From Hemileia vastatrix (lineage: Eukaryota > Basidiomycota > Pucciniomycetes > Pucciniales > Zaghouaniaceae): a stretch of DNA of 64,000 nt. The stretch covers positions 925,001 through 989,000 of the forward strand of contig JASXTE010000008.1 of assembly GCA_030280995.1 (NCBI GenBank). Direction: 5' to 3'. The notes under the pieces were generated by a model. It was not told the origin of the DNA, ran no database searches, and saw only the letters and a program-made list of their open reading frames with translations. The position numbers and the translations under genes are program-made. The stretch's first letter is position 1. Every line of letters starts with the position of its first letter. Of the stretch, positions 21,830 to 32,634 are shown one piece after another.

Positions 21830-24800
21830 TTGAGAGCACCAGTTATCATAAATGGAAAAAATGTTGAGGTTATTCTTGACTCTGGTGCTGGAGGAAGTGT
21901 AGTGTCTAGAAAAGCACTGGCTTCTGTAGATAAGGATTATCAATGCAAATTATTACCTATAACATCTGAAAAATGGAAAGGTTATGGTTCTGTTTTATGT
22001 CCCATTGGAAAATACAAAACGACTGTATTCTTTAAATATAATGGTGGATTTGTCAGCTATTCTTGAATTTTTTGTGATGAAAAATGACAATTTAAGCAAT
22101 TGTTTTATCATGAGAAATGATATTTTAACCATGTTTGGAATTAAATTGGATCCTGAAAACAATTGTTTTACTTTGGGAATCAATGGGAAAAGAAAATTTA
22201 AATTTTCTTCTTCTAAAAAGCATTCTGCTCCCTAATTAAAATCTTGTCATTCTTTTATCCAATTTAAAGGTAGACAAACAGAGGAAATGAATGTATTATT
22301 GTCTGAAATTAAAACTGCTTCATTTGGTGATCAATTAACTGATGACCAAAAAGATTCAATAGTAGCCTTAATTACATCTTTCCCAATGGCTTTTGCTCAT
22401 GGTTCCCATGTGTTAGGCTTAGTTAAAGATGAAATGAAAATTTCTTTATCCTGAAATTTGGATGAAATACTTCCTATCTTGAATAAAAAACCTTATCCTG
22501 CTTTTCCCACAAAGAGAAATGATATAGAAGATAATATATCAGCTTTATTGAGTATGAATATTATTGAAATTGTAGATGTTACACCAAAATATTGTGTTAT
22601 CTCTCCAGTTTTAATCTCTTATGAGAAAGATAAAGCTAGACTTTGTGGAGATTATAGAGCATTAAATACTTATACTGTGGATGATATTTACCCATAACCC
22701 AGGATTAGCTCTATACATGCTACCTTACAAGGTGCTAAAATAATAAGCTGTCTGGATGGTAATAAAGTTTATCATCAAATACCTGTTGAACAGTCTACCC
22801 AAAAGTTTTTGCTAATTGCAACCCATATGGGAATTTAAAAATATGTTAGGATGCCTTTTGGCCCTAAAAATTCCCCTTCAGTATTCCAAAAAGTAATGGA
22901 TAGCACATTTCATCAGGAAATAATTGAAGGTTGGTTACTGGTTTATATTGATGACATCATAGTTTTTTCTAAAACTTTTGATGAACATATACAACACTTG
23001 AATAGAGTCTTCCAGAAAATGGATGAAATTAACATGACTTTATCCTTAAAAAAGTGTAAATTTGGGTTTCAATCCTTAAAAGTCATGGGTGATGTTGTGT
23101 CTGGCTTACAGATCTGTGTAGGCCAAGGAAAAGTTGCTGCTATCCAAAATGTGCCAGCACCAACTTCTGTAAAAGAAATACAGAGTTTTTTTGGAATGTG
23201 TGGCTACTATAAACAATACATAAAAAATTATCAAGTCATAGCCTTACCACTTACCAAACTAACAAGAAAATATGTGGCTTATATATGGAATGAGTACAGT
23301 CAATGAGCTTTTGATACATTAAAAAGATGTTTAATGTCAGCTTCAATCCTTGCCCTTCCAGATTTTAATAAGCCTTTTGTTCTTTATACAGATGCAAGTT
23401 TTATTGGAGTTGGAGCTGCTCTTCATCAAAAACAAATTATAAATGAAAAAGTTTCAGAAGTAGTAATTTGTTATATTTCAAGAACCTTAAGAAAAAGTGA
23501 ATTGAAATATGGTGCCACTCAATTAGAGTGCTTAGAAGTTGTATGGGCTTTAGCAAAACTTCATTATTATTTAGATGATCAAAATTTTGAATTAGTTACT
23601 GATTGCAGTGCTTTGAAATTTCTTTTAAACTTGAAAACACCAAATAGACATATGTTTAGATGGCAACTAGCTGTTCAAGAATACAGAGGTAGAATGACTA
23701 TTATTCACAGGGCTGGAAATGTTCATTCAAATTTTGATATGTTGTCCAGATTACCTCTTCCAAATGATGTATTCAATCCAGCCTATGTACCTGAAGATGA
23801 TAAAGCACATATACATGGTATATACATTGTTGATATGGAAGAGGAACTGTTACAATTAATTCTGGATTCATATGATCAAGATTCTGATTTTAATAAATTT
23901 GTTACAATCTTGAATGATTCAAAGAATACTTCTATCCAAGCATTGATAAAAATTGTTCCTCCAAAGTACCAGAGTGCTTTGAGTAAAGGAAAGTTTCCCA
24001 TTGAGGATGGTTATATTTACTACAGAAGAAAACTGACCAATGTCATTGTTATTCCTCCTTCCATGAAAGAAACCATCTTAAAACTATGTCATGATGAAAT
24101 ATTAGCAGGAAATTTTGATCTTGAAAAAACCATTATCAGAACTAAAAACACTTCTTGGTTGGCTAATATGTCTGAAGACACTAAATTGTATTTTGAAGCT
24201 TGTGATTTGCATCAAAAATTTAAAAGATTGACAGGTAAAAGAGCATGATTGTTACAAAATATTGAAGCACCTGATGCTCCTTGGAAAATCATTAACATGG
24301 ATTTTTTCACTGGTCTTCCTGTAGCAGGTAAAGACAGTTATAATTCTTGTTGGGTAATAGTGGATAGATTCATTAAAATGGATTTTGTCACTGGTCTTCC
24401 TGTAGCAGGTAAAGACAGTTATAATTCTTGTTGGGTAATAGTGGATAGATTCACCAAAATGTGCAAATTTATTCCCACCCACAAAGATGTATCCACAAAA
24501 GAATTAGCTTTCTTATGGTGGTCTTACATGTTTAATATTGTTGGATTTCAAAAGCCATTATCTCTGATAGAGATCCAAAATTTACATCTGAATTTTGGAC
24601 CTCTTTGATGGATATTTGTGGCTGTGAGTTAAAATTTTCAACAGCTCACCATCCTCAGACTGATGGTCTAGCTGAAATAATGATTCAAACTCTTGAAGAT
24701 ATGATTAAAAGGTATTGTGCTTTTGGATTAGAATATAAAGACAATGACAGATTTACTCATGAATGGGTCACTCTATTTCCTGGTCTTGAATTTGCATATA

Positions 24801-25465
24801 ATAGCACTGTTCATTTTGTCACTGAGAAAAAGCCTTTTGAGCTTTGGTTAGGTTATGTCCCAAACACTCCTGCTCAAATTCTGAATAATAAATTACCTAA
24901 TTTGGAACTACATCCTTGTGTAAAATCTTTTATGCAAATGCAACAGCTATGCAGGAAACATACTCAAAGCTGTATTGATAAAGCATTTGAATATGAAAAG
25001 AAGATATGGGATGAATCCCATAAAGAATACACATTTAACAAGGGTGATGAAGTGTTGATATCTACTGTCCATTTTAATCTACAAGGAAACAACAAATTAA
25101 AAGATCCTTTTGTGGGACCATTTTTTGTTAAAAGAATGGTTGTAGATAATGCAGTAGAAGTTGTATTGTATTCTCCACATGATAGGAAACATCCTGTTTT
25201 CCCCATTTCTTTGCTTAAACCTTACCCTTCTAACTGCTACTTATTTCCCAAAAGAAGGGGAAGACCTAAGAAAAACCCTCAGGAAGTCACATAAACTTCA
25301 AAAATTGATAAAATTCTCAATGATAGAATTATCACTTCTGAAAGAGGTACTGAATATTTATTGAGATATAAGAACAAATCATCTGAACATTATGCATGGA
25401 TACCTGGAAAAGAAATTTCAAATCTTCCCACTCTGTTAAAAAAGTATAAAAAGAAAAAATCTTAG
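21830..25465 (+). pseudogene. pol: pol of element D: protease, RT, RNase H, integrase, chromodomain
   Basis: Protease has VILDSGAGGSVVS. RT has LCGDYRALN, MPFGPKNSPSVFQ and YIDDIIVFS (about 22950). RNase H has VLYTDASFIGVGAAL and ECLEVVWALAKL. Integrase has HHPQTDGLAE and a GPFF/PISLLKPY C-terminal module, then an AT-hook-like RRGRPKK. After an in-frame TAA at 25292-25294 the same frame continues as a chromodomain (KILNDR, EYLLRYKN, HYAWIPG) to 25465. Other breaks: TGA or TAA near 22067, 22454, 22695, 22838 and 23304, a TGA at 24246-24248 and a frameshift near 24560. An 81-bp exact-length tandem duplication (24300-24461) repeats the first catalytic Asp segment of the integrase. Confidence 0.9.
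24300..24461 (+). repeat. 81-bp tandem duplication inside the integrase of D
   Basis: Two adjacent 81-bp units, near-identical and in frame, encode DFFTGLPVAGKDSYNSC and a following WVIVDRF segment twice. The duplication preserves the frame. Confidence 0.92.
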
Positions 25466-25498
25466 CATTTTTTTTATTGTTTTTTTAGAGTGAGGGAG

Positions 25499-25970
25499 TG
25501 TCAGCCAGGCTATACCAGGAGCCCAGTAAATTTTATGTCAATTTACTGGAACCAAAAGAGGGCTTAAAAATATTCTTATTATGTATATATATTAATATCA
25601 TATTGCATAATGAAATGATATAAGTATTTTATTAAATATATATAAAATAAGTATTATATTAATTTCATTATTATATAAATTATATATACATTTAAATTAA
25701 GAATAATAAATGTTATATTCTATAAATTATGGTGCATTTTTATGTATTTAATAAATATAAATTAATAATTAATTAATTATAAGCATATATTATAATTATA
25801 AGTATAAAATTAACTTATAATGTAATTAAATTAATTAATTAAATTTATATATTAAATAAAACCTTACATATGTTATCAAACAATAATATTGGGTGCTTTT
25901 TTTGATTCATTATTGGGTCATCAGAGTATTAAACAAGTTAAAGCACTTATTTAAATATATCATTTATTGG
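25499..25970 (+). repeat. 3' LTR of element D (left part, TGTCAGCC family)
   Basis: It starts TGTCAGCCAGGCTATACC right after the purine tract of D. It is collinear with the LTR starting at 28306 for about 470 bp, then changes abruptly into an inverted copy. Confidence 0.8.
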
Positions 25971-27240
25971 CTGGTCATCTAGAAGAAAGAGAATATGATG
26001 GAAAGATGGAGAGGAAGAAAGGGGAATATAAAGAAAAGGGTTGAAAAGAGGTAAAAGAAATAAATTAATAAAATGAGTTAGGTATTTTTAAAAGGAGGCA
26101 ACAACTATTTCTTGAGACTTTACACAACAGTGAGGGTTTATTCAATTATAATATATTTATTTAAGTAAGGATTTATCTTCAATGCGGGGAAAAGACTTAT
26201 AATTATTAATAGACTTAGAGCAACGGTAGAATATTTATTTACTTTCAAAAATGCTAATAAAAATTAAATAAATGTAATATAATTAAAAATGTATTTTAGT
26301 TGAGTGTATAATAAGTGATGCAGCTACAGGCAATTATCCAAAGCCTTTTATACGCAAAGGACCCTCTGAAGTGTCACAAATAAATAATTACAAGAAGTAA
26401 TAAAATGAAACAAGAATATAAAAGAATAGAACTAAACCATAGAGATTGAGAGAAAAACATGAGACAATAAGCTAAACCCGTGAGTAAGCAACCAGTTTTA
26501 CCACCATAAGTTCCCAAAACAATTAATTAAAATAATTAGTAGCCAAGTAAGTCTGAAACATGAGAACAGTGAGTAAAATAATCCAAAACAGATATTACAG
26601 TGAGATGTTAAGGGTTTAATTAAAACAAATAGAATTTTTTTCACACCAAAATCCATGTAATCAATTCAATCCAGTATAAAGCAATTTTAATTAATTGTTT
26701 TAACTATGTAATTAATTCAATAACTAGTTTAAATGAAACGTATAATTAATATAATGATATTTCTAATTTAAAGTGAGGATTTTAATACTATCTTATTAAA
26801 TAAGTGTTATAATTTATTCAATAATTTTACTGACACAATTAAGGGTAAAAAACGCATCCAATATTATTTTTAAAAAGATATGTATGGCCTTATTTAATAT
26901 ATATTTTTAATCAATTAATTTAATTACATTATAAGTTAATTTTTTATTTATAATTTATAATATATTTTTATAATTAATTAATTGTAAATTTTTATATATT
27001 AAATACATAGAAAATGTTCCATAATTTATAGAATATATATCATGCTTAATTTAAATGTATAAATAATTTATATAATAATAAAATTAATATGATACTTATA
27101 TATATTTAACAAAATTATTATACCATTTCATTATGCAATATAATATTAATTTATATACATAATAAGAAAATTTTTACACCCTCTTTTAGTGACAGTAGAT
27201 TGACAAAATTTACTGGGCTCCTGGTATAGCCTGGCTGACA
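25971..27240 (-). repeat. Inverted TGTCAGCC-family LTR copy with tail repeats
   Basis: Read on the minus strand from 27240 it begins TGTCAGCCAGGCTATACC, runs through blocks shared with 28306-29070, and reaches a GCGTATAAAAGG promoter-like box near 26340-26365. It then continues into the tail repeat also found at 42290-43190. Together with 25499-25970 it forms a 1742-bp structure with inverted ends of about 450 bp. Confidence 0.8.
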
Positions 27241-27727
27241 TTATTAATGTTTTATTCTAAAAATTAGTAATTTTGTTATAATAAGTATTTGTTTTAAATT
27301 AAATTAATTATTACACTAATAAAAATAATTAAAATAATTAATTATTCATTCTTATACTAAATTAATTAATTACATTATTTTTAACATGTTAAAATAAGTT
27401 ATTTTTCATGTTTCGGTTAAATTGGTTATTACTTAAAAAATTATAAGACATGTTTCAAATTAATTAAATTATTTTTATGTGTCTCAAACTTATTTAATTA
27501 CTCACTAAATTTACGGTAACTGTTTGTGTTTAAATTTGGTGGATATTTGGGCTCTAACTCATGTGTTTTAGTTAATGGTGTCATATTTCTCCATACACTT
27601 ACTAAAAATCAGCTATTTGTTATTATATTTTTATTATTTTTTGTATATACTTTATTATGACGCTTCAGAGGGCCCCTTGCCTATATAAAGGCCTTGGATA
27701 AACCCCTGTAGTCTCATCACTTATTAC
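27241..27727 (+). repeat. 3' portion of a TGTCAGCC-family LTR
   Basis: A/T-rich, ending with GCTTCAGAGG, CTATATAAAGGCC and CATCACTTATTAC, the same blocks as the LTR tail at 42195-42269. TATA box at 27682-27690. It stops where the next TGTCAGCC copy begins. Confidence 0.7.
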
Positions 27728-28305
27728 TGTCAGCCAGGCTGCTAGACTTACCCAGTAAAATAGTTAATTATTTACTGGATGAAGCCACGCCTTATTATTT
27801 TAATTTTATTAATTATTTAAATTAAATTTACCTATAACAAATTAACTAATTTCAAAATGTTAAAGTTAGTGAATAATTAAAATTAATATTAAAATTTCCG
27901 TTATATTTCTATTTCTTAAAATGGTGCTCAATGACAGGTTAAAAGAAATAGAAATGAATATTAAAATAAATTACAATAAAAATTTAAATAAAATTAACTA
28001 CCTACAAAAAATTCAAATTACTTATTTAAAAATTAAAATTTACAGTAAATTTTAAATAAATTAATTTATTTCTGTCATATATAGTAAATACACCTTTCTG
28101 ACACCTTCTTTTCAGAACAACTTTATTATTTGAAAATCCTCCTTCTGGAATATTCTTTTTCTCTCTCTCTCATAATACTGTTTTTAGAATTTTATTGTCA
28201 TCCTTTTTCTTTCCTTTGCCTATATAAAGCCTCTCTTTTGGTTGTTTTTCATCATTCCATTCCATTACTAAATTTTTTATAATAACTATTTAAAATATTT
28301 ATTAC
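27728..28305 (+). repeat. Short related LTR (578 bp), subfamily 2
   Basis: It starts TGTCAGCCAGGCTGCTAG and diverges after 15 bases from its neighbours. It carries its own TATATAAAG box at 28221-28229. Ends at the next TGTCAGCC start. No coding sequence. Confidence 0.65.
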
Positions 28306-29070
28306 TGTCAGCCAGGCTATACCAGGAGCCCAGCAAATTATATGTTAATTTATTGGACCTGAAAGAGGGCGTAAGATTTGTATTTTATGTATATAAATTA
28401 ATATTTTATTGCATAATAAAATTATATAAGTATCTTATTAATAATAAGTGTTATTTTAATTTTATTGTTATATAAATTTTTATACATTTAAATTCAGCTT
28501 AATATATTTTATATTCTAAAATTAATGGCTTATTTTTATGTATTTAATAATTATAAATTAATAATTAATTAATTACAAAACATATATTATAATTATATAT
28601 GTAAAATTGACTTATAATGTAATTAAGTTAATTAATTAATTTTATATATTAAATAAAACTTCATATATTATTAAGCAATAATATTGGGCGCTTCTTTTGA
28701 CCCTTAATTGTGTCAGGAAAAAATTATTAAATAAATTATAATACTTATTTAATAACAAAGTATTAAAATCCCCATTTTAAATTACAAATAACACTAAATT
28801 AATTATCTGTTTTATTTAAACTAATTATTGAATTAATTACATAGTTAAAACAATTACTTAAAATTTCTTTAAACTGAATTGAATTTATTCCATGAATTTT
28901 GGCGTGAAAATAATTTTATTTGTTTTAGTTAAAACCTTTACATGTCATCATAATGTCTGTTTTTGATTATTTTGACTCATTTTTCTCATGTTTCAGAATT
29001 ACTTGGTTAATGATTATTTTAATTAAGTGTTTTTGGATGTTATGGTGGGAAAAGGATTAATTACTCACGG
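28306..29070 (+). repeat. TGTCAGCC-family LTR, left part, split by copy B
   Basis: It begins TGTCAGCCAGGCTATACC and is interrupted at 29070 by copy B. It resumes at 42095-42269 with GCTTCAGGGG, CTATATAAGGGCC and a CA end, for a reconstructed length of about 940 bp. Confidence 0.82.
29067..29070. other. Target-site duplication of copy B, left (ACGG)
   Basis: ACGG directly before the 5' LTR. The same four bases follow the 3' LTR at 42091-42094. Confidence 0.85.
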
Positions 29071-30164
29071 TGTGGTCTTCCAATATTGGCAGGGGCCTTT
29101 GTTGTGTGATTTGGCGCTGTTTGTGCATGTCTTAATTGACATCTGTTAAGGAATAGGGTATTTTTTCAGGTTTTATTCTGTGGATATTGGGTCTGCGAGT
29201 ATTTGGGTACTATCATTGGATAGCCCTGGTTTTTCTCTATATTTTATTTCTTGAAGACATTTTTCATATTCTAAGTTTTAAGGGGTCATTTCCTCATTTT
29301 TCATTTATAAAAGATTGCTGTTTAATTTGGTTTTTTGTGTTTTACGGGCTAACCTTAAGTCTTAGGTTTAAGTGCTTAGTACCATTGGATAGAGCTAATT
29401 TTTCTCTATATTTCATGTCTCAAAGTTGTTATAGTGAAAATCCATGTTTTAAAGGTTTTAGTAGTTGTAGCTAATTTTTCTAAGTAGATTAGTGGTTTTT
29501 GTTGGTTTTCTGGCTTCAGGGAGGCCGGGCCGCTTCAGGCGGCATCTCCGACATTGGGTGGCCCACCCGCCTCTGTTTTAGGAGGTTGGGGAGCGCTTCA
29601 GGAGGGTTTTTTATGCAATTTGGCGGGTACAGGCACCAGATTGGTGGGTGCGCATGGGCTCTTAGTTAGTGGTCTGTGTGTACATAGTGAATAAGACAGT
29701 TTGGGGCAACTGTAATCATCATACAACCATCCGGAGGTGAAATCATTGTTCCTCACTCAGTTTTCACTGTTTTCTGGCCACAATTGGCTGTGTTTGTTGC
29801 AAGTAAGTTCTTCATTTAACTTAACTTTGGCAACTGTTTTCTCTGTTATAGTCTTGCAAGCTATAGAAAGTATTATTGCTGTCTCTGGTGTGGATTTGCA
29901 GCCTACATCAAGTATCTTTTCTGTCTCTGGTGTGGACTTTGTTCTACATTTCAGTTCTTTGGTCTGGTAGTCTATCTGGGGACTACTTTCTTGGCTCATC
30001 AAGCAGTCAAGTGTGTTAAAAAGGAGCTTTAGCAAAACAGGAACCAACTTACTTTAGCAAGTAAATCTCACTCTATTTTTCTAAAGGGACAGGGGATTTT
30101 CTCTCTGGTTTTTCTCCAACTCCCTTGGTCAAGGCCTATAGCTAGTACTATAGGATTGTCTACA
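29071..30164 (+). repeat. 5' LTR of copy B (1094 bp)
   Basis: It starts TGTGGTCTTCC and ends GGATTGTCTACA. A TATAAAA box at 29306-29312 is a likely core promoter. A GC-rich patch with CCGGGCC and CCCGCC lies near 29520-29575, where this LTR has a 19-bp insertion compared with the 3' LTR. Confidence 0.95.
29306..29312 (+). promoter_or_regulatory. TATA box of copy B 5' LTR
   Basis: TATAAAA, conserved in the 3' LTR at 41251 and in copy A. Its position in the LTR fits a transcription start about 30 bp downstream; this is inferred, not shown. Confidence 0.5.
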
Positions 30165-30168
30165 TTTC

Positions 30169-30185
30169 TGGCGCCCAACGTGGGG
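30169..30185 (+). other. Primer-binding site of copy B (tRNA-Lys type)
   Basis: TGGCGCCCAACGTGGGG begins four bases after the LTR end. It matches the site type complementary to eukaryotic tRNA-Lys. Confidence 0.85.
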
Positions 30186-30252
30186 TAGAACTTGCTAGTT
30201 CTTTGGAATCTCTGTTTTCTGTTGGCTCTTTTTGGTGTTTTGGACTGGAAGA

Positions 30253-31962
30253 ATGGCTTCTGGTTCTGCTATTCCTGTGGTAACTGTCAGTGGGGGGGAT
30301 GGTCCTCCTTCTGTGATGGTTAGGGAGTGTGTGAGAATTAAAACTTGGGATGGTACCAAGTTTAATGGGGAGGATGTCAAGTGGTTTCTAGAGAAGTATG
30401 AAACTTCTGCTGGAGTGGATGGTGCTTCCTACCTGGATATGGTGAAGCAGATTATCTTCTTCATTGGTGATAGGTCAGTGGAGAAGGAGATTGTGGCCAT
30501 GTCTGGCTACAAGAAGAGGGATTGGAAATTGTTGTGTAGGGAGATGGTGGATAGATGGGGTTTCAGGTTCACTATGGTGGATCTGAACAAGGTTGTCAGT
30601 GAATGGCAATCTTATGGTGGTGTTGGTAACTTACATAGTTATAGGAGGTTTCTGCTACAGTTTGATCCTGTGGTGGAATATTTGGTGGAAGTGGAGGAGC
30701 TGGCACATGAAAATGCTGCCAAAGATGTTTTTTGGTCTGCCCTGGCTAGAGATTTCAGGATGGATGTGTTGAAGGAGTTGTCAAGAAAGGAATTGATGAA
30801 GACTCTTTCTAATGGGGGCCAGAAGTTGCCTGCCTTGGATAAGGTGAAGGAGGATGTTGAGGCCCATTTGAAGTTATTGGCTGTGGACACCTATCAGGAG
30901 GGGTGTGCCAAGTATGTCAGCAAAGTCAGTGAGGCTTTGGCTGAAGAGGAATTTAGGGAGAAGAAGGAGGAGAATAATTTGGTGCAGGTTCCCAAACAGG
31001 AGAGGGACCCAATGGTGGAGCAGTTTGCTGATCTTACAAAGCAGCTGCACATTTTTTTTCAGGAGGCCAAGAAGGTTAATAAGGCACCTTCTCAGCCTAG
31101 AGATTTTGAAAGGAGGGCTGGTAGGAGTGATCCTTGGGTTTTCTCTTATTGCAGTATGAGGGGGCACAGGTCCAATGATTGTTGGGCACTGAACAGAGAT
31201 GTGTCTGAAGGAAAAGTGGAGTTTGATGGCAGGGTTTTTAAGTTCCCTGACGGTTCTTTTGTGAAGCCCAGTGAGGGGCAGGCTCCTGTGGATTTGGTCA
31301 GGAGAAGGGGTGGTCTCAATCAAAGGAGGCCAAGGTTTGAGGAAAATCCTGATCAGGGGAAGTCTTATGTTAAGCTGGATGAGGACGTCAAGGGAAAGGG
31401 GAAGGAGGTAAATAAGGTCTCTTTTTCTACTTCCTTTGGTGGTTTGGAGTTGTATGCTTGTGGTGGACAGTCAAGTGGTGAATGCTTGGCTGGTGTTTAT
31501 GATGTGGAAGCAGGGAAGGTGGGAAGGCCTAAGAGCAGTTCTCAGGCCAAACCAAAGCCAAATGCTTCAAAGGTGGATCCTAAGCTGAGTGCAGCTAGGA
31601 AGAGGTACAGCAAAGAGGAGCTGTACAAGATGCAGAAGGGTATGGCTGATATGGGCCCCCCTAGTTTTGGCGCATTGGATATGAATGGTGAGCCAATGCC
31701 AATGGAGGTGGATTCTGACTCTGAGGAGGATGTCCCTTTTTCTTCATTGCCAAAGCCTGTTGGATTCAGAGGTTCTGGTGAGGGATCTGGTTTGGTTCCA
31801 GTTAATGGTAAATCTGTTGGTGGTGCTGGTCCTCAAGAAGCTTCTAGGACCAAGGTGGTGAAGCAAAGAGCTCACTTTGAGAGGCCAGTAGTGTCTGGTC
31901 AAGTTAATTTTATGGACTCTGTTCTGGAAAGGATGAAACAGGGTCAGGATTCCCTATCTTAG
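30253..31962 (+). CDS. gag: Gag of copy B
   Basis: 569 codons from the conserved ATG (ASGSAIPVV) to TAG. The first 200 residues are helical and capsid-like (FNGEDVKWFLEKYET, YKKRDWKLLCREMVDR). The zinc knuckle near residue 300 reads FSYCSMRGHRSNDC, with its first Cys replaced by Phe; copy A keeps Cys. The C-terminal half is Lys/Pro/Ser-rich with DSDSEEDVP. Gag would build the particle and bind element RNA in the cytoplasm. The TAG at the end is probably a mutation of a sense codon, because the frame runs on into protease, as it does in copy A after its own different stop. Full length, but nucleic-acid binding is likely impaired. Confidence 0.88.
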   Translation: MASGSAIPVVTVSGGDGPPSVMVRECVRIKTWDGTKFNGEDVKWFLEKYETSAGVDGASYLDMVKQIIFFIGDRSVEKEIVAMSGYKKRDWKLLCREMVDRWGFRFTMVDLNKVVSEWQSYGGVGNLHSYRRFLLQFDPVVEYLVEVEELAHENAAKDVFWSALARDFRMDVLKELSRKELMKTLSNGGQKLPALDKVKEDVEAHLKLLAVDTYQEGCAKYVSKVSEALAEEEFREKKEENNLVQVPKQERDPMVEQFADLTKQLHIFFQEAKKVNKAPSQPRDFERRAGRSDPWVFSYCSMRGHRSNDCWALNRDVSEGKVEFDGRVFKFPDGSFVKPSEGQAPVDLVRRRGGLNQRRPRFEENPDQGKSYVKLDEDVKGKGKEVNKVSFSTSFGGLELYACGGQSSGECLAGVYDVEAGKVGRPKSSSQAKPKPNASKVDPKLSAARKRYSKEELYKMQKGMADMGPPSFGALDMNGEPMPMEVDSDSEEDVPFSSLPKPVGFRGSGEGSGLVPVNGKSVGGAGPQEASRTKVVKQRAHFERPVVSGQVNFMDSVLERMKQGQDSLS

Positions 31963-32634
31963 GGGGAATTGTATGCTATCAGTCCAGGGTTGGCTGATAG
32001 ACAAAAAAAGTTGTTAACCAGAAGAAGGGTGTCTTCTGAGGAGGTGGAATACATCTGTGATTCTGCTTAATAGTTTGGTGAGGGGTTGGAAACTCATTTT
32101 TCTGCTCCTCTGGGATATGTCAATGTCACTCTGAATGGCAGGGAGGCAAGGGCATTGGGGGATTCAGGTTCTCAGATAAACCTGATTTCTTTTTTTGAGG
32201 CAACTCATATGGGCCTCCCCATCAAAACTGGTATTGGTGGGAATTTGAGAGGGATCGGTGGCCATGTCACTGAATTGGTTGGAACTTCAGAGTTTGTGAA
32301 GTTAGATGTTGGAGGAGCCTCAGGGAAGGTTCATTTTTACATTGCTAAAGTTAATGTAAAAGCAGTTTTGGGTGGGCCATTCTTGATGGATTTTCAGGCA
32401 AGAATTGGTTATCAATTTGATTTGGGAATCAGTTTGTAGTTGACTGGTGAAGACAAAAGGAGGCTTCACATGAGGTTATCATCCCCTGGAGAGGATGGTT
32501 GGGAGACCAGGCCTGGTTTATCTTCAATGTGCCAGTGCATGGACTGCTGCAGGAGAAGGAAGGAAGTGGGTGCTGCCTCTGGTTTTTTGGAGTGTGGCTC
32601 AGGCTCTATTGAGAGTCTGTCTTTTTTAGAGTAA
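31963..32634 (+). pseudogene. Protease segment of copy B
   Basis: It continues the gag frame. Two adjacent stops TAA-TAG at 32068-32073 and a TAG at 32437-32439 break it. The active-site box reads ALGDSGSQINLIS (Val to Gly before the Asp compared with copy A). The final TAA overlaps the pol ATG as TAATG (32632-32636). Confidence 0.85.

Larger units (their letters stand above)
19479..25498 (+). mobile_element. Chromovirus-type Ty3 element D, decayed, no 5' LTR seen
   Basis: The protein order is an N-terminal coiled-coil/Gln-rich frame, gag with a zinc knuckle, protease, RT, RNase H, integrase and a C-terminal chromodomain. A purine-rich tract (AGAGTGAGGGAG) immediately precedes a TGTCAGCC LTR start at 25499, so D belongs to the family of the LTR cluster at 25.5-29.1 kb. 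All frames carry stop codons. The element is more A/T-rich than A, B or C and unrelated to them at the family level. Confidence 0.85.

Noticed and set aside
29187..30047. Short open frames within the LTRs of A and B (also 11622-12462 and 41132-41973)
   Set aside because: They recur only because the LTRs are copies. They lie over promoter and leader sequence and show no domain.
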